Virus record (IMG/VR): IMGVR_UViG_3300025122_003195
Location: 1-50,472 of that record
Source of the DNA: a virus
DNA: 50,472 nt
Reading direction: 5' to 3' (one strand)
Shown here: positions 1 to 8,061 of the stretch, one piece after another
Layout: every line of letters starts with the position of its first letter
Position numbering within the stretch: position 1 is the first letter of the stretch
Position numbers and translations under genes: made by a program
Notes under the pieces: model-generated
Told to the model about the DNA's origin: nothing
The model's input: only the letters and a program-made list of their open reading frames with translations
Databases searched by the model: none

Positions 1-1
1 T

Positions 2-442
2 AACGGTGAGGAACACTGGACCACAACGAACTTGCTCGTTAACGCGAATTACCCCCTCTTTGTTAATAATATGATACCAGAATTTGCCAATCATAAGATT
101 GTTATGGTGTGTAGCGAAAACGCGAACATCCAAGCACTCCCTTTTGATGTGGTAAAGGATTTTCGAGTCGGGAGAAACTGCATTGTCAACGATCATCACT
201 TGATTAAGGAGATGTGTGAATGGGTGCAAAACAACGATATTCAAGACCACGTTTTTCTTTTTTCCGCCAGCAGTCTCAGCGAAATGTTGATTCACGAGTT
301 ATTTAATATCGCGGATAAAAACACATATATTGATATAGGCACTACACTGCATAAATGGATGGATTTGTCCCTTGAGCGGGATTATTTGAAGGCTTACTGG
401 CTTGGTCAACCGTTGGGAGATATATATAAATCATGCGGCTAG
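2..442 (+). CDS. C-terminal part of a GT-D-fold-like glycosyltransferase (5' end outside window)
   Basis: The reading frame is open from the left edge, so this is the 3' part of a longer gene. The TTG at 32 is an internal codon, not a convincing start. The visible 146 residues contain a strand-loop of the form FLFSASSLSEMLIHELF followed by NTYIDIGTTL, then a WMD/YLKAYW tail. This resembles the end of GT-D type (DUF1792-like) glycosyltransferases, where a 'saGp...L...Lf' helix precedes an 'yiDiGs' strand. That family assignment is from memory and the catalytic N-terminal half cannot be seen. The gene overlaps the next one by 10 bases and opens a glycan-synthesis cluster, which fits a sugar-transfer role. 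Alternative: an unrelated Rossmann-like protein of the same cluster. Confidence 0.5.
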   Translation, partial: NGEEHWTTTNLLVNANYPLFVNNMIPEFANHKIVMVCSENANIQALPFDVVKDFRVGRNCIVNDHHLIKEMCEWVQNNDIQDHVFLFSASSLSEMLIHELFNIADKNTYIDIGTTLHKWMDLSLERDYLKAYWLGQPLGDIYKSCG

Positions 443-819
443 AATTTGTTAAAAATGAACCGAAATACTGGGAGTTTATTCGAACATTGCGCAATAATAA
501 AAGAGTTAAACATGGTTTTATTCAGCAGGAAGAAATCGATCCAGAGCAACATATTAGTTATATGATGACATATGGCCGGCGCTTTCATCTTTGCTTGGCA
601 AATGGTGAGCCCGCGGGCTTTATTCGTGTATTAGCTGATGATATTGCAGTTTGTACTCATCCGGATTTTCAAAAGAGGGGCGTCGGAAAGTTTATGGTTA
701 ATGAGGTGATGCGTTTACACCCGCATGCGACAGCAAAGATCAAGCTTGAAAACGAAGCAAGCATTAAGTTGTTTGAGAGTTGCGGGTTCGCTAAAAAATA
801 TTATTTGCTAGAAAAGTGA
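433..819 (+). CDS. GNAT-family N-acetyltransferase, probably acting on an amino sugar
   Basis: The protein has 128 residues, short for the GNAT fold. The acetyl-CoA pyrophosphate-binding motif A is visible at residues 80-85 (QKRGVG), preceded by the strand IAVCTHPDF. A motif-B-like segment NEASIKLFESCGF lies at about 107-119. The N-terminus (LRNN.RV...I.......HISYM) is typical of GNAT enzymes that acetylate nucleotide-linked amino sugars, such as the PseH type. The neighbours are a formyltransferase and a DegT-type aminotransferase, so acetyl transfer to an aminated sugar is the likeliest job. The substrate is inferred from context only. The start ATG overlaps the upstream gene and the stop overlaps the GTG start of the next gene (GTGA), suggesting translational coupling. 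Confidence 0.85.
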   Translation: MRLEFVKNEPKYWEFIRTLRNNKRVKHGFIQQEEIDPEQHISYMMTYGRRFHLCLANGEPAGFIRVLADDIAVCTHPDFQKRGVGKFMVNEVMRLHPHATAKIKLENEASIKLFESCGFAKKYYLLEK

Positions 820-1697
820 CCCTGTTCCTAATGACCAAAAAAGGGTTAGCAGTCTTACAAGCGCTAATCGACAACGACATGACTTCAATGGTGGATATGG
901 TAGTCGGCGCGCGCGATCGATCAATTCAGAAAGATTACTATGAAGAAATTCGGGAACTTTGTAAATCTAACGAAATCGGCTTTTGGGACAAAAAGAACGT
1001 TCTCAACACCAATAGCAAGTATGCAATTGCTGTTTCCTGGCGTTGGCTTATCGAGCTTCCACATACAGAATTAATTATTTTTCATGATTCGTTACTCCCC
1101 AAATATCGCGGCTTTAATCCGTTGGTGTCCTGTTTATTAAATAAGGAAAAAGAGATTGGTGTTACGGCACTTTTTGCTACGGAAGAGTTTGACAAAGGGG
1201 ATATAATACAACGCAGTGCAACAAAAATAACACACCCCATCAAACTTTATGAGGCAGTTGAGCTTATTACTAAGAATTATCAAACGCTAGCCATAGATAT
1301 TGTAACAAAAATTAAAAATGGTGAGAGCCTAAATGCAATTCCTCAAATCGAAGAGCAAGCTAGCTATAGTGTTTGGCGTGATGAGAAAGACTATAGAATT
1401 GACTGGACTAAGGACGCAGAGTACATCTCTCGTTTTGTGAAAGCTTTAGGTATGCCTTATAACGGCGCGTCTTCGCTAATGGATGGCAAGCTCGTAAGAG
1501 TCTTGGCAGCAACCTCAATTGACGATGTCATAATAGAAAATCGTCATGCGGGCAAGCTTCTCTTTAAACACGGAGATCACCCGGTGGTTATATGTGGCCA
1601 CCAGAATGGCTATGGTTTATTACGTATTACCTCGATGATTGATGAAAAAGGAATCGAACTATTACCTCTTAAAAAATATAGGGTGAGGTTCGAGTAG
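816..1697 (+). CDS. Sugar N-formyltransferase (methionyl-tRNA formyltransferase-like fold)
   Basis: The protein has 293 residues, close to the family's usual length. It would transfer a formyl group from N10-formyl-THF to an amino group. The formyltransferase signature HDSLLPKYRG is at residues 90-99 and the catalytic Asp is in EEFDKGDI (D126). The family usually has Asn two residues before the catalytic His; here that position is Ile88. The second half carries SVWRDEKDYRIDW and later GMPYNGA, like the linker and C-terminal part of Fmt/ArnA-type enzymes. The GTG start at 816 gives the full first beta strand (TLFLMTKKG), which the ATG at 831 would truncate, so GTG is preferred. Beside an aminotransferase and an acetyltransferase it probably formylates a 4- or 3-amino-deoxy sugar nucleotide rather than Met-tRNA. 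Confidence 0.85.
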   Translation: MTLFLMTKKGLAVLQALIDNDMTSMVDMVVGARDRSIQKDYYEEIRELCKSNEIGFWDKKNVLNTNSKYAIAVSWRWLIELPHTELIIFHDSLLPKYRGFNPLVSCLLNKEKEIGVTALFATEEFDKGDIIQRSATKITHPIKLYEAVELITKNYQTLAIDIVTKIKNGESLNAIPQIEEQASYSVWRDEKDYRIDWTKDAEYISRFVKALGMPYNGASSLMDGKLVRVLAATSIDDVIIENRHAGKLLFKHGDHPVVICGHQNGYGLLRITSMIDEKGIELLPLKKYRVRFE

Positions 1698-1756
1698 GTG
1701 TCTTAAAATTTTATTAAGTTTGTGAGATAATGATGTTAACGTTATTAGAGTAGAAG
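1698..1756 (+). promoter_or_regulatory. 59-base AT-rich gap before the aminotransferase gene, possible weak promoter
   Basis: This is one of the few real gaps between genes in the cluster. It contains a TGAGATAAT sequence that resembles an extended -10 element and a short inverted repeat CTTAA/TTAAG without a U-run. No strong Shine-Dalgarno sequence precedes the ATG at 1757 (only TAGAAG). I see no clear -35 element and no terminator. A weak promoter is possible but unproven. Confidence 0.2.
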
Positions 1757-2374
1757 ATGTTACATAACCCATATAAGATCGTTCAAATGTTTGAAGAAGA
1801 GGTAGCCCACTATACGGGCGCCCCATACGCTGTATCAACTGATAGTTGTACGAACGCCCTTTTTTTAGCATGCGCATATAACGACGTCAGCGGTCAAGAC
1901 GTTATAATACCAAGACGCACATATTTGTCTCCCCCACAGTCCATCATGCAGGCCGGCGGCAACTTGGTATTCGAAGACGTCGAGTGGGAAGGAATATACC
2001 AATTTAAACCGTTTCCTATTTGGGATGCTGCCAAAAGGTTTACTTCTAATATGTATATTCCCGGCGCCTACATGTGCTTGTCTTTCCATATTAAGAAGCA
2101 TCTAAAGATTGGCAAAGGGGGCATGATCCTGACTGATGACAAAGAGGCAGTTGAGTGGTTTAAAAGGGGCCGTTACGAGGGTCGCAGCCCGGTACCCTAC
2201 CATGAGGATAACATTGAAGAGGAAGGATGGAATATGTATATGAGCCCAGAACAAGCTACAAGAGGATTAATGTTGATGCAGAATCACCCTGAAGACGTGC
2301 CCGACATACCGGAGGATCCTCCCTATCGCGATTTGACAGAGTTTGGGTTGTTTAAGGATGTGGAGGTTAGATGA
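1757..2374 (+). CDS. Compact DegT/DnrJ/EryC1-type PLP aminotransferase
   Basis: DegT enzymes transaminate keto-deoxy sugar nucleotides with pyridoxal phosphate. This protein has 205 residues against about 370 for the family. The large-domain landmarks are present: the phosphate-binding segment VSTDSCTNALFLA (26-38), IIPRRTYLSPP (50-60), the pyridine-N-binding Asp in IWDAAKRF (D90) and the probable PLP lysine K114 in SFHIKKHLKIGKGG, followed by RYEGRSP. The loop between the third strand and the Asp is much shorter than usual, and the C-terminal small domain is almost absent. The stop overlaps the start of the next gene (ATGA), and no leftover C-terminal domain is visible downstream in another frame, so it looks like a compact form rather than a broken gene. 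It could aminate the product of the RmlB-like enzyme at 9065. Confidence 0.75.
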   Translation: MLHNPYKIVQMFEEEVAHYTGAPYAVSTDSCTNALFLACAYNDVSGQDVIIPRRTYLSPPQSIMQAGGNLVFEDVEWEGIYQFKPFPIWDAAKRFTSNMYIPGAYMCLSFHIKKHLKIGKGGMILTDDKEAVEWFKRGRYEGRSPVPYHEDNIEEEGWNMYMSPEQATRGLMLMQNHPEDVPDIPEDPPYRDLTEFGLFKDVEVR

Positions 2375-3150
2375 CGACGACCTGGATACCTCGCGATGGC
2401 TTTCCCGCGGGCGTTACGTATAAATACAACCCCGTCGATATAATCCAGCCGATATTGGACAATATTGACGAGAGTTGCTATTTGGAAATTGGTGTAGATG
2501 AGGGAAACACATTCGATAAGATTAATGCAACAGTCAAGCACGGCGTCGACCCGTACGGCGCCTCGCCATCGATTACTCACAAGATGACTTCTCAGATGTT
2601 TTTTGCTATGAATAAATACTTTTGGCATCATCAGTATGACGTCATTTTCCTTGATGGTTGTCATATGGCTGAAGTAATAATAGCTGAGATCATGCAAGCA
2701 TTATACATATTGAAGCCACTCACCGGCGTGGTTGTTTTACATGATACTGTCCCCGTTAACGAAGAGGCCCAGCTTGTTTTAGAAGAGGATTATGAAGCAT
2801 TTTTCAACAATGTGGTTAATGGCGAGAAAACTTTTCGACAAGGCACAAATGAGCGCACCTGGCGAGGCTACAATGGTGATACATGGAAAGCTGTAGCGGC
2901 TTTGCGTAGAATGAATCCTACGATGCCTCTGGCCACAGTCACCGCCGCTTGCACCACTGTGTTGTATCCGTTTTTAGACCAAATGGTATCGATACCTCCT
3001 TTGCCAGATTCCTTCGGTGAGATGAAGTTAGATTGGGATACGTATGTCGACCATGGTGAGACCATTTTAAATCTGGCATCATATGAGAACTTTATAGAAG
3101 TTAATACGCATATCTATGCGCGCCTCCGTGAGGCTTTAGGAGAAAAATGA
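2371..3150 (+). CDS. Class I SAM-dependent methyltransferase (Methyltransf_24-like)
   Basis: The protein has 259 residues. SAM-binding motif I is visible as YLEIGVDEGNTF (about 37-48). It is followed by YDVIFLDGCHMAEVIIAEI and a strand ending VVVLHDT, a combination typical of the Methyltransf_24 group, which includes sugar and polysaccharide O-methyltransferases. A long C-terminal part with WRGYNGDTW follows and I do not recognise it. The gene is coupled on both sides by ATGA overlaps. Its place between an aminotransferase and a glycosyltransferase suggests methylation of a glycan, but the acceptor is unknown. Confidence 0.8.
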   Translation: MTTTWIPRDGFPAGVTYKYNPVDIIQPILDNIDESCYLEIGVDEGNTFDKINATVKHGVDPYGASPSITHKMTSQMFFAMNKYFWHHQYDVIFLDGCHMAEVIIAEIMQALYILKPLTGVVVLHDTVPVNEEAQLVLEEDYEAFFNNVVNGEKTFRQGTNERTWRGYNGDTWKAVAALRRMNPTMPLATVTAACTTVLYPFLDQMVSIPPLPDSFGEMKLDWDTYVDHGETILNLASYENFIEVNTHIYARLREALGEK

Positions 3151-4502
3151 ACAAAAATATTTTTGTTGATTTTGTTGATGACATATATGTTGACGACGTA
3201 AGGGGGAAGGAATACGACATACTTTTTTTGTCACGTAACGACTCGTACGAGGGGGCGGACGCGCACGGCCTCTTTCAGATATTTAAATATTTCCAAGACG
3301 TTTTAGACGAGGACTGCGCCTTTGTTTCTATTTTCGAAAAACACATACACCGTCCCGATAATTATGTGATTTATGACTTGGAGAAGCAGAACAAAGTCAC
3401 CCCAGGTTTAGTGGAACGGTTGCCAAAACACAAAAAACTAATAATGGGAGATAAAACCGATGTACCTCATGAGGTACTTTCTTTGATAATGCAAAAGCAC
3501 AAATCGGACCTATTGTTGGTAACCATGGTTAACAATGCTCATACAGGGTTGTGCTCTTATCCTACTGACTATGGATGCGAAAAATATAAGCACTCCGCAG
3601 GGTGCTATAATTGTCCAGACCTCAAACAAAAGTTTATTGATATGCACGGCGCCAAAACTTACGAAAAAGGGGTCGGAAATTCGGACTTTCCTAACGAGCA
3701 ATTTAAAATTCACAAGGAGTTTTTGGGGAAGCATGGCGCTCAAACCACATTGTGTGCTGTTTCTACGTTTGCTCTTGACCAGGCCGCGGAGAGTTTCCTA
3801 TATAAAGACGTGCGTAAAGTCTTGACCCCTCTTAAAACGATAACACCACAACAATCCACCGCAAAAGAGATGCTAGCAGCACGTGCTGCCGGCAAGAATA
3901 GCGTATTAGAAAAGTTTACTGAACTCGCTGGCCATGGTCAATCTAATATTAAGAAAATTTGTTATTGGTCTGCCTGGGATCCATCGATGCCTCGCAAGGG
4001 TCTTGAGTATTATATCGAGGCATTACACATATTATGTAACAACTACCTGACGTCAGAAGAACTCCAAGAGATAGCGTTTGTTTTTTCTGGCCTTCCGGAA
4101 AAGATGCCATTTTTTCGTTCGTTTATTCCCCCGGGGGTCCATACACTTATATATCCCCTTTTTAGTCCTCAAATGGTTTCTGAATGTCTGTATGCGAGTG
4201 ACTTGTACGCTTGTACAACACTCGAAGACGCAGGCCCGCGCACCATAGGGGAGGCTTTGGCATGTGGCACCCCGGTGGTTTCTTTTGATAGGTGTGTTGC
4301 TACAGATCTTATTGACGCAGACTGCGGTGCTTTGGTGCAAACATACGATGTGGACGCATACGCAGCCGCTATGGCGAAGGTGTTGAAAGGCACAGATGAG
4401 GAAGGGAGACAATATAGCGTTAACGCCTATAATTCCTTTAATAGATTTTATAATGATGACGACGTATCGACGGCCTGGTCAATGGCCCTAAATGGGGAAT
4501 AG
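3147..4502 (+). CDS. GT4-family glycosyltransferase with a cysteine cluster
   Basis: The protein has 451 residues with a GT-B arrangement. The C-terminal nucleotide-sugar domain is clear: SDLYACTTLEDAGPRTIGEALACGTPVVSFD, an EX7E-like GT4 motif followed by the usual ALACGTPVV. Before it, KKICYWSAWDPSMPRKGLEYYIEAL matches the first strand and loop of that domain (the K/RKG step). The N-terminal acceptor domain contains a Cys cluster at C136, C144, C153 and C156 (C-x7-C-x8-C-x2-CP), which recurs in a subset of GT4 enzymes and may be a structural metal site or disulfide patch. It would transfer a hexose to a growing glycan in the cytoplasm. Donor and acceptor cannot be read from sequence. Confidence 0.85.
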   Translation: MNKNIFVDFVDDIYVDDVRGKEYDILFLSRNDSYEGADAHGLFQIFKYFQDVLDEDCAFVSIFEKHIHRPDNYVIYDLEKQNKVTPGLVERLPKHKKLIMGDKTDVPHEVLSLIMQKHKSDLLLVTMVNNAHTGLCSYPTDYGCEKYKHSAGCYNCPDLKQKFIDMHGAKTYEKGVGNSDFPNEQFKIHKEFLGKHGAQTTLCAVSTFALDQAAESFLYKDVRKVLTPLKTITPQQSTAKEMLAARAAGKNSVLEKFTELAGHGQSNIKKICYWSAWDPSMPRKGLEYYIEALHILCNNYLTSEELQEIAFVFSGLPEKMPFFRSFIPPGVHTLIYPLFSPQMVSECLYASDLYACTTLEDAGPRTIGEALACGTPVVSFDRCVATDLIDADCGALVQTYDVDAYAAAMAKVLKGTDEEGRQYSVNAYNSFNRFYNDDDVSTAWSMALNGE

Positions 4503-4505
4503 AAT

Positions 4506-5381
4506 ATGGTTACATACACTCAATTAGGAAATTTTGGTAGATTGGGGAATCAACTATTTCAATACGCTGCTCTGCGCAGCGTGTCACTGGAAACTGGTTA
4601 CGCAATGAAAATTCCATCACCTGAGAACATCGTATGTCAAAACCAGACATGCCAACTCACAAGGTTTAACATAGAATGTGATTATCTGACGGACCAAGAT
4701 TACCGATCCTTAAAATTTCGTTTCATGGAGCCCCATCACGCGGCATATTGGCCGCAAGTATTTCAGGTGGGCGATGATACAGACCTTTTTGGTTACTTTC
4801 AAAATTATCAATACTTTGCTAAGCACGAAAAAACTGTTCGTGCTGATTTACGGTTGAGAAAAGAGTTAGATGAATATGCAGAGGAATACCTAGCAAGCTT
4901 CAAGACAGGGAATGAGAAGATCGTGAGCGTGCACATACGGCGCGGCGATCTAACAGACGGCACCAATCCTGATTACGCAAACTATTATGGACCTGCAGAT
5001 ACGTTGTCTGAAGAGAGCATTTTTGGCAGATATTTCTTTAAAGCCATTGAACAGTTTGATAATATTAATTGTAGATTCTTGGTATTTTCAGGAGGCAGCC
5101 GCGCAGGAATGAGTAATAACCAAACAGATGTTGCTTGGTGCAAGCAGAATTTGGATGAAGGCAAATTTTTGTTTTGTGAGGAACAAACAGATATGCAGGA
5201 TTTTGCAATTATGAAGAATTGTGATCATCATATAACCACACACATGACCTCTTTTGGTTATTGGGCTGCATTTCTAAATGAAAAAGAAGGCAAGAAAGTG
5301 ATTGCACCAAAAAATTATACTGTACCTGATGACGGAAGAGTAGAAAACGGGTTTTACCCCGATAGATGGGAATTGGTATGA
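4506..5381 (+). CDS. GT11 alpha-1,2-fucosyltransferase-like glycosyltransferase
   Basis: The protein has 291 residues, the normal GT11 size. Two hallmarks are visible: the N-terminal LGNFGRLGNQLFQYAALRS and the GDP-sugar binding motif HIRRGD (HxRRGD, residues 143-148). A third block, FLVFSGG, and a C-terminal DFAIMKNCDHHITTHMTSFGYWAAFLN match the conserved C-terminal GT11 regions, where the family often has SNSSFSWW. GT11 enzymes use GDP-L-fucose. Because the cluster encodes a GDP-mannose 3,5-epimerase-like enzyme and no visible GDP-fucose synthase, a related donor such as GDP-L-galactose is conceivable, but that is inference. The gene ends in an ATGA overlap with the NAD synthetase gene. Confidence 0.88.
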   Translation: MVTYTQLGNFGRLGNQLFQYAALRSVSLETGYAMKIPSPENIVCQNQTCQLTRFNIECDYLTDQDYRSLKFRFMEPHHAAYWPQVFQVGDDTDLFGYFQNYQYFAKHEKTVRADLRLRKELDEYAEEYLASFKTGNEKIVSVHIRRGDLTDGTNPDYANYYGPADTLSEESIFGRYFFKAIEQFDNINCRFLVFSGGSRAGMSNNQTDVAWCKQNLDEGKFLFCEEQTDMQDFAIMKNCDHHITTHMTSFGYWAAFLNEKEGKKVIAPKNYTVPDDGRVENGFYPDRWELV

Positions 5382-6136
5382 GTGGATTAAAAATGGAAAT
5401 ATCCAAATGGTTGCACGACTACCTAGAGCAGAGCGGATTAGGTTGTTTTGTGATAGGTGTTTCAGGAGGCGTAGATTCTGCTGTTGTTTCCACTCTGTGC
5501 GCTCAAACTGGATTAGAGACGCTTGTCTTAAACATGCCAATAAACTCTAAACCAGTCAATACTGGCTTGTCGGAACTACACTGTCAGGAGTTGACAGAGA
5601 AATATTTGAATGTGTCTTCTTTGAAGATCGATGCTACCGACGCGTTTGATTCTTTCCTTACCGGCGTCACGGACCACCTTGGTACGAGCAAGTTAGCTGA
5701 GGCTAATTCGAAGGCGCGCATGAGAATGATGATACTTTACTACGCCGCGGCAAATAACAAAGGAATCGTGGTTGGTACCGGGAACAAAGTGGAGGACTTT
5801 GGCGTTGGTTTTTACACCAAATACGGAGACGGGGGTGTGGACGTAAGCCCGATAGCAGACCTTACAAAAACTCAGGTACGACGACTGGCGAAAGAACTGG
5901 AAGTGAACCCAAGGATCATAGCAGCGCCTCCCACTGATGGCCTGTGGGAAGATGACAGGACTGATGAAGAGCAAATTGGGGCGTCTTATGAAGAGTTGGA
6001 ATGGGCTATGGAAACCGAAAAAGCCCCAGAGGATATGACGGGAAGAGAGAGAGAGGTTCTTGAAGTCTACAGACACTTCAACAAAAGAAATTCCCATAAG
6101 ATGAACCCAATTCCAATTTTCAGGTTGAATGTATAA
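5378..6136 (+). CDS. nadE: NH3-dependent NAD+ synthetase
   Basis: The enzyme amidates nicotinic acid adenine dinucleotide to NAD+ using ATP and ammonia. The P-loop motif of the ATP pyrophosphatase fold is SGGVDS (residues 29-34). The NadE-specific second half is complete: [41 protein letters not shown], and [25 protein letters not shown]. There is no glutaminase domain. I chose the ATG at 5378 because it gives the usual ATGA coupling with the upstream gene; an in-frame ATG at 5366 would add four residues. The product is 252 residues, normal for the short bacterial form. It sits among NAD-dependent sugar enzymes, so it may sustain cofactor supply, or counter host NAD+ depletion. Sugar amidotransferases share the SGG motif but not the downstream blocks. 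Confidence 0.9.
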   Translation: MSGLKMEISKWLHDYLEQSGLGCFVIGVSGGVDSAVVSTLCAQTGLETLVLNMPINSKPVNTGLSELHCQELTEKYLNVSSLKIDATDAFDSFLTGVTDHLGTSKLAEANSKARMRMMILYYAAANNKGIVVGTGNKVEDFGVGFYTKYGDGGVDVSPIADLTKTQVRRLAKELEVNPRIIAAPPTDGLWEDDRTDEEQIGASYEELEWAMETEKAPEDMTGREREVLEVYRHFNKRNSHKMNPIPIFRLNV

Positions 6137-6960
6137 TGCCTATGTTGATGGAAGAGATCAAGGACTATTGGAATAAAAGGCCTTGCAATATCAAGCATTC
6201 GGATAAGAGTATCGGCACCAAAGAATATTTCGACGAAGTTGAAAAAAGAAAATACTTTGTCGAGCCGCACATCCCCCAATTTGCAGAGTTTGAAAAATGG
6301 ACGGCTAAAAATGTTTTAGAAATTGGGTGTGGCATTGGTACCGATAGCATAAACTTCGCTCGAAATGGTGCCAACTTAACAGTTATCGAGTTATCTCAAG
6401 AGAGCCTAGATCTGTGCAGGAAGAGATTTGACGTGTACGGGCTACAGGCGAACTTTATTCTAGGAAATGCAGAGAACTTGTCAGAGCTATTAGAGAATAA
6501 CAAGATTAAAGACAAGTTTGACCTTGTTTATTCATTTGGTGTTATACACCACTCTGAGTATCCACAAAAGATAATAGACAGCGCCCACAGAGTGCTGAAG
6601 AAGAGTGGAGAACTTCGGCTAATGGTTTATGCTAAGTATAGCTTTAAGTTGTTTGATTTTATGTACCAAAGCGAAACAGTTGATTTTTCCAAGTCCAACG
6701 AAGTTATACAGTACTATGCCGAAGCGCAATTAAATTGTCCAAGAGCAATAACATACACGCGTTCCGGGATGGAAAAGATGCTCTCGGATTTTGAAATTTT
6801 GGAACTAAGAAAGGACCACGTTTTTAAGTTTGATATACCAAATTATATAAATAAAAAATATGTGGTGAGGGATGAGTTTAAGAACATGACCTCTTTTCAA
6901 TATAAAGAGATGTGTGAAGAGATAGGTTGGCATTTTTTAGCGAAATGTAGGTTGAAATGA
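6136..6960 (+). CDS. Class I SAM-dependent methyltransferase
   Basis: The protein has 274 residues. Motif I is [20 protein letters not shown] (60-79), and a post-I acidic strand VIELS follows. The motif IV region reads [13 protein letters not shown], then ...[16 protein letters not shown]. The N-terminal [12 protein letters not shown] and [17 protein letters not shown] segment precedes many methyltransferases of this kind in glycan clusters. The C-terminal third (about 190-274) is probably a substrate lid. The gene starts on a TAATG overlap with the NAD synthetase and ends on an ATGA overlap with the dehydrogenase, so it belongs to the same operon. The acceptor is unknown; sugar O-methylation is the best contextual guess. 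Confidence 0.82.
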   Translation: MPMLMEEIKDYWNKRPCNIKHSDKSIGTKEYFDEVEKRKYFVEPHIPQFAEFEKWTAKNVLEIGCGIGTDSINFARNGANLTVIELSQESLDLCRKRFDVYGLQANFILGNAENLSELLENNKIKDKFDLVYSFGVIHHSEYPQKIIDSAHRVLKKSGELRLMVYAKYSFKLFDFMYQSETVDFSKSNEVIQYYAEAQLNCPRAITYTRSGMEKMLSDFEILELRKDHVFKFDIPNYINKKYVVRDEFKNMTSFQYKEMCEEIGWHFLAKCRLK

Positions 6961-8060
6961 GTATGAAAAATATATCGGTTATTGGCATTGGAAAATTGGG
7001 AATATGTTTTTCCTTGACTCTAGAAAAGGCTGGCTATAATGTCTTGGGTATTGACATTAACCAAGAACACGTCGATAAGATAAATTCAAAAACACTCAAT
7101 AGTGATGAAGAAGGAGTCGAGGAACTTTTACGGAGCTGCAAAAATTTTAAAGCTTCAACGAGTATTAAAGAAGCATTACGGTTTTCTGATTTAATCTTTG
7201 TAATCGTTGCCACCCCTTCCTTAGATAACGGCAGATATGATCACTCACAAGTAGATTCTATTATCGAGGAGGTAAAATCTCACGGCACCGTGAACAACAA
7301 GCATTTTGTTGTTTGCTGTACTGTGATGCCTGGATATTGTGAAAAGGTTACGGAAGAGATCAGCCAATACGGCTACACCGTTAGTTACAATCCAGAGTTC
7401 ATAGCACAAGGTACAATCATCAAGGATCAGCTAAACCCGGATATAATACTAATAGGAGAAGGGACGAAGGAAGCGGGTGACTCACTACAAGGGATCTATG
7501 AAAACATTACCAAGAGTGAGCCAAGGTTCAATAGGATGTCCTGTACCGAGGCTGAGATAACAAAAATTGCGCTAAACTGTTTCTTAACAACCAAAATATC
7601 ATATGCTAATATGGTTGGTGATATCGTTAAGAGTTATGATGGAGATCCGAAGGTTGTTTTAAAAGCAATAGGTGATGACAGCAGAATAGGTTCTAAATAC
7701 CTGGGTTACGGGTATGGATATGGAGGCCCCTGTTTTCCAAGAGATAACCGTGCTTTTGCTCTTTGCGCAAAAGATAAGGACATGAGTGCTCTGATAAGTG
7801 TCGCTTCGGACGAAGTTAATGATCGGCATCTGGACTTTCAAATAGAAGAATTCGTCCAAAACAACGATAATAATGAACAGGTGGTATTCGAGTGCGTGAC
7901 CTATAAACCAGAGTCAATAATGATTGTCGAATCTCAGCAACTAGCTTTTGCAGCAGGGGTTGCTAGAAGGGGTTTCAACGTAAAAATTAGAGAAAGGAAA
8001 GCAGTCATTCGGAGCGTTCTTGAGAAATACGGTGATTTGTTTGAATACGAGGAGAGATAA
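6957..8060 (+). CDS. ugd: UDP-glucose/GDP-mannose dehydrogenase family protein, likely UDP-glucose 6-dehydrogenase
   Basis: The protein has 367 residues. It starts with a Rossmann NAD-binding fold ([30 protein letters not shown]). The first-domain landmarks FVIVATPS and [10 protein letters not shown] are present, and the catalytic thiol is C259 in [12 protein letters not shown]. The third domain is short (about 310-367) with VTYKPES and [16 protein letters not shown], like the short streptococcal UDP-glucose dehydrogenases. The enzyme would oxidise UDP-glucose to UDP-glucuronate, using two NAD+ per sugar, so it is a natural consumer of NAD made by the gene upstream. GDP-mannose dehydrogenase activity cannot be excluded from sequence alone. 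Stop and next start are separated by one base, with GGAGAG as ribosome site. Confidence 0.87.
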   Translation: MSMKNISVIGIGKLGICFSLTLEKAGYNVLGIDINQEHVDKINSKTLNSDEEGVEELLRSCKNFKASTSIKEALRFSDLIFVIVATPSLDNGRYDHSQVDSIIEEVKSHGTVNNKHFVVCCTVMPGYCEKVTEEISQYGYTVSYNPEFIAQGTIIKDQLNPDIILIGEGTKEAGDSLQGIYENITKSEPRFNRMSCTEAEITKIALNCFLTTKISYANMVGDIVKSYDGDPKVVLKAIGDDSRIGSKYLGYGYGYGGPCFPRDNRAFALCAKDKDMSALISVASDEVNDRHLDFQIEEFVQNNDNNEQVVFECVTYKPESIMIVESQQLAFAAGVARRGFNVKIRERKAVIRSVLEKYGDLFEYEER

Positions 8061-8061
8061 G

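Noticed and set aside
425-432. TATAAATC directly before the acetyltransferase ATG
   Set aside because: A transcript from it would begin inside the gene, and the gene is already coupled to the upstream one.
1704-1721. Inverted repeat CTTAA...TTAAG as a terminator
   Set aside because: The stem is only five AT-rich pairs and has no U-run, too weak for an intrinsic terminator.
1757-2374. Aminotransferase as a frameshifted pseudogene
   Set aside because: The stop is coupled to the next start, catalytic residues are kept, and no missing C-terminal domain is visible in another frame downstream.
2419-2426. Exact TATAAATA late-promoter match
   Set aside because: It lies inside the methyltransferase coding region as Tyr-Lys-Tyr codons with no gene start after it, so it is most likely chance.
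5378-6136. NAD synthetase as a sugar amidotransferase of the WbpG/PseA type
   Set aside because: The SGGVDS motif is shared, but the [20 protein letters not shown] and GLW...TDEEQIG blocks are specific to NadE.
8020-8061. Upstream in-frame ATG for the epimerase
   Set aside because: It would add 14 residues from inside the dehydrogenase gene, and the GGAGAG site and Rossmann strand fix the start at 8062.
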